Source: Sphaerisporangium rubeum (GTDB taxonomy: Bacteria > Actinomycetota > Actinomycetes > Streptosporangiales > Streptosporangiaceae). Taken from it: a stretch of DNA of 64,000 nt. Under the pieces are notes generated by a model that ran no database searches, was not told the DNA's origin, and was given only the letters and a program-made list of their open reading frames with translations. Of the stretch, positions 1 to 7,685 are shown one piece after another. The stretch is taken from assembly GCF_014207705.1 (NCBI RefSeq), contig NZ_JACHIU010000001.1, positions 3,092,501-3,156,500 on the forward strand. Direction: 5' to 3'. The number at the start of each line of letters is the position of its first letter. The stretch's first letter is position 1. Made by a program: the position numbers and the translations under genes.

Positions 1-729
1 CTGGTCACCCCCGTGCCGGCCGGGGTGGCCCGTCCCCTGGTGGAGTCGCTGCGCGAGGAGGCGGTCTGCCACGAGCACGACATCGCACGGTACGTCCCCG
101 ACCCTCCCGGCGGCCTGGTCGGGTTCCGCGAGGCGGTACGCCTGGCGCTGCACCGCATCAAGGAGGCCGACGTCGCGACCCGCTGGTCCTCGGCCGCCAC
201 CCCCGGCGCGCCGAGCGACCCCCTGCCGACCGATCCCGGCTGGTCCGGCGGCAGCCTGTACGTGGACGAGCGCTCGGCGGACGTGGACGCTCCCCCCGAG
301 GCGCTGTGGCGGGTCATCGAGGGGATCGGCGGCGAGCAGGGCTGGTACTCGATGCCGCTGGCATGGGAGGTGCGCGGGCTGCTCGACCGTTTCGCCGGGG
401 GAGTGGGCCTGCGCCGCGGCCGGCGCGACCCCGGCCGGCTACGGGTGGGGGACGCGCTGGACTTCTGGCGGGTGGAGGAGATCGAACCGGGCCGTCTGCT
501 GCGGCTGCGCGCCGAGATGCGCCTGCCGGGCCTGGCGTGGCTGGAGCTGTCGTGCCGTGACCAGGACGGCCGCACGGTGTACGGTCAGCGGGCACTCTTC
601 CATCCGCGCGGCCTGCTCGGCCACTTGTACTGGTGGGGGGTCTACCCGTTCCACGGGTTGATCTTCGGCAGCATGGCGCGCAACGTGGCCAAGGCCGCGG
701 TGGAGGGACGGCGCGCGGTCTCCCCGTAA
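1..729 (+). CDS. C-terminal part of SDR/NmrA-type protein with DUF2867-like domain (5' truncated)
   Basis: The reading frame is open from the first base of the window, so the true start lies upstream; an internal GTG at 13 is only the first possible start visible. Residues ~75-235 look like the SRPBCC-type DUF2867 domain found behind an NAD(P)-binding Rossmann domain in actinobacterial epimerase-like proteins: a long amphipathic sheet pattern with Trp-rich strands and the segment ending LFHPRGLLGHLYWW followed by a hydrophobic helix. The N-terminal ~70 visible residues would be the end of the Rossmann part. Substrate is unknown. The family assignment is from pattern memory; the truncation is seen directly. 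Confidence 0.6.
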   Translation: MVTPVPAGVARPLVESLREEAVCHEHDIARYVPDPPGGLVGFREAVRLALHRIKEADVATRWSSAATPGAPSDPLPTDPGWSGGSLYVDERSADVDAPPEALWRVIEGIGGEQGWYSMPLAWEVRGLLDRFAGGVGLRRGRRDPGRLRVGDALDFWRVEEIEPGRLLRLRAEMRLPGLAWLELSCRDQDGRTVYGQRALFHPRGLLGHLYWWGVYPFHGLIFGSMARNVAKAAVEGRRAVSP

Positions 730-849
730 CGCGGCTGAAACTTTCAGCTTTTACGCAGGTCAAAGGCCAGGTCAGCGGTCTGTCTCCACCGGGAGGGCCG
801 GGAGGGCTCTGTGCGCGGCACGCGGTGCCGTCCTACTGTCGCGAGTGAT

Positions 850-863
850 TGGGAGCGCTCCCA
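850..863. promoter_or_regulatory. CelR/CebR operator (perfect 14-bp palindrome)
   Basis: TGGGAGCGCTCCCA is exactly the operator recognised by the LacI-family cellulose regulators CelR (Thermobifida) and CebR (Streptomyces), which release DNA when cellobiose binds. It ends 26 bp before the ATG of the endoglucanase, so it probably overlaps the promoter or transcription start. The match is seen; control by a CelR homologue encoded elsewhere is inferred. Confidence 0.9.
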
Positions 864-889
864 CAGACGTCCCCCCCTCCGGAGTCCTC

Positions 890-2278
890 ATGAAACGTCA
901 TGCTCTACGGGTCCTGACGGCCGTCATCGCGGCCCTCGGCTCGGTCCTGTTGTCGGTGGCGATCGCCGGGCCGTCCCGCGCGGACACGGTCATCTGCGAG
1001 AAGTACGGCTCCACCACCATCAACGGCGGCCGCTACGTCGTCATCAACAACAACTGGGGTGACGACACCCGCCAGTGCATCAACGTCACGAACACCGGCT
1101 TCACCATCACCGAGGCCAGCCACAACAAGCCGCAGAACGGCGCACCCGGGTCGTACCCCGCCGTCTACGCGGGCTGCCACTACGCCAACTGCAGCAGCGG
1201 CAGCAGCCTTCCCATGCGGGTCACCGACAGCCGCTTCTCCACCGTCAGGACCAGCGTCAGCATGTCGGTCCCCTCCTCCGCCGGGGTCTTCGACGCCGCG
1301 TACGACATCTGGTTCGACCCGACGTCCCGCACCGACGGCCAGAACACCGGCGCCGAGATCATGGTGTGGCTCGCGCACACCGGCAACGTGCAGCCGGTCG
1401 GCAACCGCGTCGGCACCGTCAACCTCGCCGGCGGCACCTGGGACGTGTGGTTCGGCAACATCGGCTGGAACGTCGTCTCCTACGTGCGCACCTCCCAGAC
1501 CAGCTCGATCGACTTCAACGTGGCGACCTTCTGGAACGACACGGTGAGCCGGGGCTACGGCCAGAACTCCTGGTACCTCACCAGCGTGCAGGCGGGCTTC
1601 GAGCCGTGGGTCGGCGGCCGGGGCCTCGCGGTCAACAACTTCTCCTACAGCGTCGGCACCGGCGGTGGCGGCGACACCAGCGCGCCGACCGCGCCGTCCA
1701 ACCTGCGCGCCTCCAACGTCACCTCCAGCAGCGTGACCCTGGCGTGGAACGGCTCCAGTGACAACGTCGGCGTCACCGCCTACGACATCTACCGCGGCTC
1801 CACGCCGGTCGGCAGCGTCGGCGGCACGTCGTACACCCTGTCGGGCCTGTCCGCCTCCACCACCTACTCGTTCACGGTGCGGGCCAGGGACGCGGCCGGC
1901 AACATGTCGCAACCCTCCAACGCCGTCTCGGTGACCACCTCCGGCGGCGGCAACGGCGGCGGGTCCTGCCGGGTCGGCTACTCGGTCAGCCAGTGGAGCG
2001 ACGGCTTCACCGCCACGATCACCATCACCAACACCGGCAGCTCCGCGCTGAACAACTGGACGCTCGGCTGGACCTTCCCCGGCAACCAGCGGATCACCTC
2101 CGGCTGGAGCGCGACCTACAACCAGAGCGGCTCGTCGGTGACGGCCACCAACATGTCGTACAACGGCAGCATCGCCCCCGGCGCCAACACCTCCATCGGC
2201 TTCCAGGGGACCTACAGCGGCTCCAACGCGGCGCCGTCGAGCTTCACCCTCAACGGGGCGGCCTGCTCGGTGGGCTGA
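890..2278 (+). CDS. Secreted endo-beta-1,4-glucanase, GH12 + Fn3 + CBM2
   Basis: Extracellular cellulase of 462 residues. Signal peptide at 1-31 (MKRH start, hydrophobic core, cleavage after a PSRA-type site). GH12 catalytic domain ~32-255 with nucleophile E156 (AEIMVW) and acid/base E238 (GFEPW). Gly-rich linker, fibronectin type III ~264-350, second Gly-rich linker, then family-2 cellulose-binding module ~359-460, bracketed by C360 and C459. The start at 890 has GGAG 9 bases upstream; a longer in-frame start at 845 would overlap the CelR box and is rejected. Cellobiose-responsive control is expected from the operator. A strong terminator follows. Confidence 0.95.
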   Translation: MKRHALRVLTAVIAALGSVLLSVAIAGPSRADTVICEKYGSTTINGGRYVVINNNWGDDTRQCINVTNTGFTITEASHNKPQNGAPGSYPAVYAGCHYANCSSGSSLPMRVTDSRFSTVRTSVSMSVPSSAGVFDAAYDIWFDPTSRTDGQNTGAEIMVWLAHTGNVQPVGNRVGTVNLAGGTWDVWFGNIGWNVVSYVRTSQTSSIDFNVATFWNDTVSRGYGQNSWYLTSVQAGFEPWVGGRGLAVNNFSYSVGTGGGGDTSAPTAPSNLRASNVTSSSVTLAWNGSSDNVGVTAYDIYRGSTPVGSVGGTSYTLSGLSASTTYSFTVRARDAAGNMSQPSNAVSVTTSGGGNGGGSCRVGYSVSQWSDGFTATITITNTGSSALNNWTLGWTFPGNQRITSGWSATYNQSGSSVTATNMSYNGSIAPGANTSIGFQGTYSGSNAAPSSFTLNGAACSVG

Positions 2279-2291
2279 TCCCCCCGCAGGC

Positions 2292-2325
2292 AGGGGCCGG
2301 GTACGCGTCGCCGTACCCGGCCCCT
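2292..2325 (+). terminator. Intrinsic terminator after the endoglucanase gene
   Basis: Perfect 14-bp stem (AGGGGCCGGGTACG and its complement) with a six-base loop, followed by a pyrimidine-rich CTTCTTT tail, 13 bases after the cellulase stop codon. Confidence 0.85.
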
Positions 2326-2422
2326 CTTCTTTGCGTCCGTCTTGTCGGAAACAGCGGTGATCGGACCGGCGGATGGGGGACACTGTCCTGATTCACCGGC
2401 AGATCCCGACAAGGACTGATTT

Positions 2423-3490
2423 ATGGCCGCGACTCGGTTGACCGCGACGGACCCGGCACCGTTCCACCTGCGCCGGAACACCCGCGACCTCGCCCGCGCG
2501 GTCCAGACCCTCGCGGGAAAGCTCCCCGCGCGCGATCTCAAGGACGTGCTCGCCAAGGCCAACCGCACCGCCGTGCGCAAAGGCTCCACCGCGGCCTTCG
2601 GCACCATGAGGCCGCTTCCCGCCGACTGGTACTGCTTCAACGCCGGCGACAACGACACCGTCGACTGGTACCCCCAGGGTGTCGCCTCCAGCTCGGAGGC
2701 CGGCCTCCCCGCCGCCAAGGCGCTCGCCGTCACCTGGTACTGGAAACCGGTGGGGGCCGCCGAGGAGCGCGGCGTCAGGGTGACGTTCCTGGACACCGCG
2801 ACGGCCAGGTACCGGCACGTCCTGCTGGTCGCGCCGAAGGACGACACCTACACGCCGGTCAACATCCACGCCGGCGGCATCGCGTGGTACGGCGACCTGA
2901 TCTACGTCCCCGACACCGCGCGCGGGCTGCGCGTGTTCGACACCCGGCACATCTACGAGGTGGCGGGGGACGACGACAAGGTCGGGCTGCAGAAGGGCAA
3001 GTACCACTCCTACGGCTACCGCTACGTGATGCCGCAGGTCGACTCCTGGATCCTCGCCGGCCCCTCGGGGTCGGCCAGGTTCTCGTTCGCCGCCGTCGAC
3101 CGCACCACCACCCCGCACACCCTGGTGAGCGGCGAGTACGTCGCCGCCGACGAGGCGCCGCAGCGGGACGGCAGGGTGGCCAGGTGGCAGCTCGCCGCCG
3201 ACGGCACGCTGCGCGCCGGCGAGGACGGCGTGGCGCGCGCCGCCGAGGCCTTCACGCTGCCGGCCGCCAAGATCCAGGGCGGGCTGTCCCACAAGGGCCG
3301 CTGGTACCTCAGCCAGGCCGGCACGTCGCGGTCCAACGGCACACTTCTGACGGCCAAGCCAGGCGAGGCGCCGGTCGCCAAGAAGTGGCCCATCGGCCCT
3401 GAGGACCTCACCTGCTGGGCCGAGCGCGGCCAGCTGTGGAGCCTCACCGAGTTCGCGGGCCGCCGCGTGGTGTTCGCCGTTCCCCTGTAG
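2423..3490 (+). CDS. Conserved hypothetical protein, possible beta-propeller-like
   Basis: 355 residues, ATG with AAGGA 7 bases upstream. No signal peptide or membrane segment is obvious. The first ~60 residues are helical and basic; the rest is a regular alternation of short beta strands with aromatic/Gly turns (for example GGIAWYGDLIYVPDTARGLRVFD), which resembles propeller blades. I do not recognise a named family and assign no function. It stands alone between the cellulase terminator and a secreted-protein gene, transcribed in the same direction. Confidence 0.7.
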   Translation: MAATRLTATDPAPFHLRRNTRDLARAVQTLAGKLPARDLKDVLAKANRTAVRKGSTAAFGTMRPLPADWYCFNAGDNDTVDWYPQGVASSSEAGLPAAKALAVTWYWKPVGAAEERGVRVTFLDTATARYRHVLLVAPKDDTYTPVNIHAGGIAWYGDLIYVPDTARGLRVFDTRHIYEVAGDDDKVGLQKGKYHSYGYRYVMPQVDSWILAGPSGSARFSFAAVDRTTTPHTLVSGEYVAADEAPQRDGRVARWQLAADGTLRAGEDGVARAAEAFTLPAAKIQGGLSHKGRWYLSQAGTSRSNGTLLTAKPGEAPVAKKWPIGPEDLTCWAERGQLWSLTEFAGRRVVFAVPL

Positions 3491-3582
3491 ACCGCGCTTG
3501 CAGGTCTCTTGCGCGCACTTGCATCCGCCTGCCGCCGCGGCACGCAAGCCGGAGTCAATGAACGTGCAGGTGGCACGCCGTA

Positions 3583-3599
3583 TCACTGAGAGTGCAAGG
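3583..3599. promoter_or_regulatory. TCACTGAGAGTGCAAGG motif upstream of secreted protein gene
   Basis: Contains an inverted repeat CACT-gag-AGTG and lies 50 bp upstream of the ATG at 3650. Nearly the same motif occurs at 54472-54489 (other strand) and 54757-54773, around the XRE-cupin regulator. Promoter overlap here is inferred; no clear -35/-10 pair was recognised. Confidence 0.4.
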
Positions 3600-3649
3600 C
3601 CCCCCGGCGACAGACCGGGCCGGGAAGCACTCACAGAACGGAGCGCACC

Positions 3650-4369
3650 ATGAAGCGCACCCTGCTCGGTCTCGCCGCCGTCGCCACCCTCGCCGGCGCC
3701 GGCCTGGCCGTCACCGCACCCGCCGCCTCCGCGACCGCCGGCGGCGACTACGGCCCCGACACCTGCCTGGAAGGCTACGTGTGGCGCGAGGCCCGTCCGT
3801 CCGACCACGTCTGCGTCACCTCCGGCGTGCGCGACCGCACCCGCACCGAGAACGCCACCGCGGCCGCCAAGTGGACCTCCGGCGCCTTCGGCCCCCACAC
3901 CTGCGTGCAGGGGTACGTCTGGCGCGAGGCCTTCAACGGCGACGACGTCTGCGTCACCCCGGCCGTACGGGCCCAGGTCCGCGCCGACAACGGCCTGGCC
4001 GCCGACCGCAAGGTGTCCGCGCGCCTGTGGGTCAACCGGTACACCGTGCCGCCGCGCGACAACGGCGACGGCACCTCGACCAGCACCTCGGTCGACGACA
4101 TCCCGCGCATCAAGCTCAGCGGCGACCACTACAACTTCGGCCAGGTCAAGCTGTACATCCGGCTCGACACCGGCCGCACGCTGTGGCAGGGCACCGTGAA
4201 CGCCACCGCGCACAGCGGCTTCGCCGGCGCGAGCTTCGGCAAGAAGACCGGCGTGTTCGACTGCGCCGCCGCCGGCCGTCCCGCCAACGGCTACGCGCAG
4301 GCCTACGACGTCACCTCCGGCCGCTGGTCCCCGAGGATCCCCCTGCGGGTCGGCTGCGCCGTCCTGTGA
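3650..4369 (+). CDS. Secreted protein with two GYVWREA...VCVT repeats
   Basis: 239 residues with a classical signal peptide (1-29, cleavage after an A-S-A type site). Residues ~33-62 and ~83-112 are two copies of a Cys-containing module: C-x2-GYVWREA, ~5 residues, D-x-VCVT, ~2 residues, R. Such modules recur in secreted actinobacterial proteins of unknown role. Residues ~125-239 form a third, beta-rich domain with two further cysteines. The cysteine pairs suggest disulfides outside the cell. Function is unknown. The 3' end of the gene, including its stop codon, is the first unit of a tandem repeat. Confidence 0.75.
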   Translation: MKRTLLGLAAVATLAGAGLAVTAPAASATAGGDYGPDTCLEGYVWREARPSDHVCVTSGVRDRTRTENATAAAKWTSGAFGPHTCVQGYVWREAFNGDDVCVTPAVRAQVRADNGLAADRKVSARLWVNRYTVPPRDNGDGTSTSTSVDDIPRIKLSGDHYNFGQVKLYIRLDTGRTLWQGTVNATAHSGFAGASFGKKTGVFDCAAAGRPANGYAQAYDVTSGRWSPRIPLRVGCAVL

Positions 4370-4503
4370 CACCCCCGGCTCACGGTCCTGTGACCCCCCG
4401 GTTCACCGTCCTGCGGCACCCCCGGGCCCACCGTCCCGTGACACGCCGGCCCGGCGTCCTGTGACACCCCCGGGCCGGCGTCCCGTGACCCCCCGGTCCT
4501 GCC
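4361..4503. repeat. ~24-bp degenerate tandem repeat running out of the 3' end of a gene
   Basis: Copies begin near 4361, 4385, 4408, 4433, 4456 and 4480, each starting GTCCTG/GTCCCG followed by a C-run and G-rich part; a partial seventh starts at 4496. The first copy contains the last codons and TGA of the upstream gene, so the stop codon was copied with the unit. Confidence 0.75.
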
Positions 4504-4576
4504 TCAGGGCCGACCCTGACTCATCCCTGAACCAGGCGGCCGGAGCCCCCACGCGGGCCTCCGGCCGCCTACCGTC

Positions 4577-4750
4577 ATGGACATGGGACGCATACTTCTC
4601 GTCATCGCGGCCGTCGTCGTCGCGTTCTTCCTGCTCGGCTCGCTCATCGGGATCATCACCGGCCTGATCAAGTGGGCCCTCATCATCGGCGTGGTGGTCC
4701 TCGCGGTCACCATGCTCGCCAAGATCGTCCGCTCCTCCCGAACCCACTGA
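4577..4750 (+). CDS. Small two-helix membrane protein (57 aa)
   Basis: ATG at 4577 (second ATG at 4583) reads through two hydrophobic stretches (about residues 5-29 and 33-48), with GLIKW between them and a basic C-terminus KIVRSSRTH. Composition and hydrophobic pattern are those of a small integral membrane protein rather than chance in GC-rich DNA. No good ribosome-binding site is visible, which lowers confidence. It lies between the tandem repeat and the convergent RpiR regulator. Confidence 0.6.
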   Translation: MDMGRILLVIAAVVVAFFLLGSLIGIITGLIKWALIIGVVVLAVTMLAKIVRSSRTH

Positions 4751-4811
4751 TCCCTTCTCCTCACCAGGAGCGGATCGTCCGCTCCACCCGGGACGTACCG
4801 GCCCGCTCCCC

Positions 4812-5729
4812 TCACGGGGAGCGGCGGGACCGGGGGCGGGACTCGGCGACGAACTCGTTCACCGCGTCGCGGGTGGCGCGCAGGGCCTCGTTGGACGACT
4901 CGGAAGTCCGCTGCGCCACCCCCACGAACACGTAGTCCACCAGGAGCAGCTGGCTGATCCTGCTCGCCAGCGCGCCGGGACGGAACGCCGTCTCCCGGCC
5001 CGCGGAGATCAGCACATGGGTGCACAGCTCCGCCAGTGCCGACCGCGGATTGTTGGTGATCGCCACGGTCGTCGCGCCGGCCCGGTGCGCGCGGCGCATC
5101 GGCTCCAGCACGTCCGGCGTCTCGCCGGTACGGCTCACCCCCACCGCCACGTCGCCGGACCGCAGCAGCACGGCGCTGGTCAGTGCCAGATGCGCGTCGG
5201 TGAACGCGTGGGCCGGCAGCCCGATGCGCAGAAGCTTCTGCGCCATGTCGGCCGCCACGAGGCCCGACGCCGCCACCCCGTACACGTCCACCCGGCGTGC
5301 CGCCGTGATGGCGTCCACCACCTCGCCGAGCAGCTCGGGGGACAGCTGCGCCGCGGTGTCCTCGATGGCCTGCGCCTCGGCCCGGCTCACCTTGGTGATC
5401 ACGTCGCACAGCGGGTCGTCGGGAGCGAGGTCCCCCGGCACCAGCCGGTCCGGACCGTTCCGGGTGGCCGCTGCCGCCGCCGCTGCCGCCGCGAGCGCCA
5501 GCCTGAGCTGCGCGTAACCGGAGAACCCGAGGACCCTGGCGGTGCGCACGATCGTCGCCTCGCTGACGGCCGACGTGGCGCTGAGCTCGGTGATGGTGCT
5601 TCCCGCGACGGTGCCGGGGTCGTCCAGGATCATCTGCGCGATGATCCGCGCGGACGGCGTCAGCGACGGAAGCACGGCCCGCACCCGGGCGACCAGGTTC
5701 TCGGGGGTCGAGCGCTGCGGGTCGATCAT
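4812..5729 (-). CDS. MurR/RpiR-family transcriptional regulator with SIS domain
   Basis: 305 residues. Residues ~1-77 are the RpiR helix-turn-helix (SARIIAQMILDD ... AVSEATIVRTARVLGFSGYAQLR), followed by a run of eight alanines, then a sugar-phosphate-binding SIS domain (~130-275; VYGVAASGLVAADMAQKLLRIG and GVSRTGETPD). The family senses phosphosugars such as MurNAc-6-P or GlcNAc-6-P. It lies 70 bp behind the GH3 hexosaminidase gene in the same direction and may share its transcript, although AAGGA before the ATG and the spacer leave room for its own promoter. A role in amino-sugar control is inferred from the neighbours. Confidence 0.9.
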   Translation of the reverse strand: MIDPQRSTPENLVARVRAVLPSLTPSARIIAQMILDDPGTVAGSTITELSATSAVSEATIVRTARVLGFSGYAQLRLALAAAAAAAAATRNGPDRLVPGDLAPDDPLCDVITKVSRAEAQAIEDTAAQLSPELLGEVVDAITAARRVDVYGVAASGLVAADMAQKLLRIGLPAHAFTDAHLALTSAVLLRSGDVAVGVSRTGETPDVLEPMRRAHRAGATTVAITNNPRSALAELCTHVLISAGRETAFRPGALASRISQLLLVDYVFVGVAQRTSESSNEALRATRDAVNEFVAESRPRSRRSP

Positions 5730-5799
5730 GGGGGTTCCTTATCTGTTACCGACACATTACTCAATCATGGGTCGTGCCGACCTCATCGCAGCGCGTGGT

Positions 5800-7284
5800 T
5801 CAGGAGGTCGTGAGCCAGTCCGCCGCGGCCAGCGCCGACACCCGCGAGTCCCCGTGCGTGGCCAGATACACGGCCCCCCGCGCCGGTCCCGGCAGCCCCG
5901 TCTCCACCACGACCGCACCGGGACACCGCCGCAGCGCCTCGGCGAGCACGTCCCGCATCCACGTGTGCCGATGCGCGTCATGCGTGACGATCACCACCGG
6001 CCGGTCCTCCGGCAGCACCGGGAGTTCGTCCCCCTGATGCAGATCCACGGTCCGCGTGCCGGCCAGCCGCTCACCGAGCGCCTCCCCGGGTCCGTACTGC
6101 ACCACCTCGCCGATCGCCTGATGCGGCCGGACCGTCATCCGCACCACCAGCGGCGCGACCGCGAGCACGGGCCGCGCCACCCCGGCCGGCGTCACCCGCA
6201 GCGCCTGCCGCGCGGTCTCCAGCCCGAGCCGCGACACACCGAAGCCGTGGCCGTCCGTCACGTCGAAGCCGTCCGTCCCACCAGGGCTCTCGGCGTGCCG
6301 GTGGGAGAGCGCGCGTACCCGCGACGCGGCCTCCGCCAGGCGTTCCTCGGGAAGGGAACCGTCGTGGACCGCGCGCACGATGCCGGCCCGCAGGGCCGTG
6401 ACGCTCTCACCTCCCGGTGAGGTGATGCCGGCGCAGATCGCGTCGGCCCCGGCGGCGAGAGCGAGGACCGCGATCCGCTCCGGCGGGTACACGGCGGCGA
6501 CGGCCCGCATCTCGATGGCGTCCGTCACCACCATGCCGGTGAACCCCAGCTCCTCACGCAGCAGACCGGTCAGCACCCGGCGGCTCAGCGAGGCCGGCAG
6601 TTCCGGGTCGAGCGCCGGGACGAGCAGGTGGCCGCACATGACGGCCCGCGCACCGGCCGCGACGGCGGCGCGGAACGGCGGCAGGTCGCGCCGTTCCAGC
6701 AGCTCACGCGAGGCGTGCACCGTCGGCAGCGCCAGATGGGAATCGGTGATCGTGTCACCGTGACCGGGGAAGTGCTTGGCGCAGGCGGCGACCCCCGCGC
6801 TCTGCAGCCCCCGCACCCAGGCGGCCGTATGGCGTGCCACCAGACCGGCGAAGGCCCCGAACGAGCGGATCCCGATCACCGGATTGGCCGGGTCGGCGTT
6901 GACGTCGGCGTCCGGCGCGTAGTCCAGCGTGATTCCCGTGGCGGCGAGCATGCGGCCGATCTCGGCGGCCGTCCGCTCGGTGACGTCCTCGTCGTCCACC
7001 GCGCCGAGCGCGGCGTTGCCGGGCCAGGAACTCCCCGACACCGCCTGCAGCCGGGTCACCGACCCGCCTTCCTCGTCCACCGCGACGATCACTTCAGGCC
7101 GCTCGCTCCGCAACCTCGTGATGAGCCCCGCCGCCCCGTCCGGAGGAACGTTGCGAGCGAACAGCACGACCCCCCCGAGCCCTTCCGCGAGCTGCCGCAG
7201 CAGCCAGTCAGGTGCCGTGGTCCCGCCGAAGCCCACCTGGAGCACCTCGGCGGCGAGTCGGTCGAGATCGGGACTGTGCGGCAT
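5800..7284 (-). CDS. GH3 beta-N-acetylhexosaminidase (NagZ-like)
   Basis: 494 residues from the ATG at 7284, chosen because AGGAAG lies 8 bases upstream; a longer start at 7323 has no such site. Residues ~10-320 are the GH3 TIM barrel with the bacterial NagZ signature KHFPGHGDT (170-178), the general acid/base His in DSH (H183) and nucleophile D255 in VVTDAIEM. No signal peptide, so it probably acts on internalised amino-sugar oligomers or muropeptide fragments. The remaining ~170 residues are a C-terminal domain of the longer actinobacterial type. Its position upstream of an RpiR regulator supports a peptidoglycan or chitin recycling role. Confidence 0.9.
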   Translation of the reverse strand: MPHSPDLDRLAAEVLQVGFGGTTAPDWLLRQLAEGLGGVVLFARNVPPDGAAGLITRLRSERPEVIVAVDEEGGSVTRLQAVSGSSWPGNAALGAVDDEDVTERTAAEIGRMLAATGITLDYAPDADVNADPANPVIGIRSFGAFAGLVARHTAAWVRGLQSAGVAACAKHFPGHGDTITDSHLALPTVHASRELLERRDLPPFRAAVAAGARAVMCGHLLVPALDPELPASLSRRVLTGLLREELGFTGMVVTDAIEMRAVAAVYPPERIAVLALAAGADAICAGITSPGGESVTALRAGIVRAVHDGSLPEERLAEAASRVRALSHRHAESPGGTDGFDVTDGHGFGVSRLGLETARQALRVTPAGVARPVLAVAPLVVRMTVRPHQAIGEVVQYGPGEALGERLAGTRTVDLHQGDELPVLPEDRPVVIVTHDAHRHTWMRDVLAEALRRCPGAVVVETGLPGPARGAVYLATHGDSRVSALAAADWLTTS

Positions 7285-7370
7285 GCGTCGAGCTTCCTGA
7301 TGAGTGTGGCCGGTGCGGATCACGTCGGTCGTGATGGTGGTTCGTACAGATCAGGGTCACGCGGTGTTTG

Positions 7371-7533
7371 TCGGGCTTGGCGATGCGGTGCGGTGCCGTC
7401 CTCGCCGTAGTGATCATCGCCGGGACGGGCTCCGGCGACGCACATCACATCGAGGACCGCTTCCTGCACACCCGATCCCTGCTGATGGCCCTGCGTCGGC
7501 TGGTCGTACCGGTCTTGGCTCCTCCTGGGTTTT
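7371..7533 (+). pseudogene. Fragment of a PAP2-like membrane protein gene
   Basis: The frame through 7371-7533 reads a segment with HHIEDRFLHTRSLL, which matches HHIVDRSLRTRPLL in the intact PAP2-like protein encoded at 9112-9993 (minus), with flanking similarity (GL..A..CG.V.A.VI.AG). Nothing resembling the rest of that protein surrounds it, so it is a remnant. It occupies the ~400-bp gap between the GH3 gene and the GHL10 gene; I see nothing else in that gap. Confidence 0.6.
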
Positions 7534-7685
7534 TACGTGGCGGGTGTGATCGCCGGAGGCGGTGGTGCCTCTGGGGCCGGTGTGAGGTGAAGTCCTCTGC
7601 CGTCTTGCGTATCTTCTATGGAGATTTCCTTCTTTCACCCCCCGGGAAGGTCACGGCCTGATGACGATTCTCTTCGGGGTGTGCG

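Noticed and set aside
905-2383. 492-codon open frame on the minus strand across the cellulase gene
   Set aside because: Shadow of the GH12 gene; the product is an unstructured Ala/Gly/Arg/Val mix and the plus strand has a full domain set, operator and terminator.
2393-4372. 659-codon minus-strand frame
   Set aside because: Covers two plus-strand genes with ribosome-binding sites; no recognisable domain, typical of GC-rich antisense frames.
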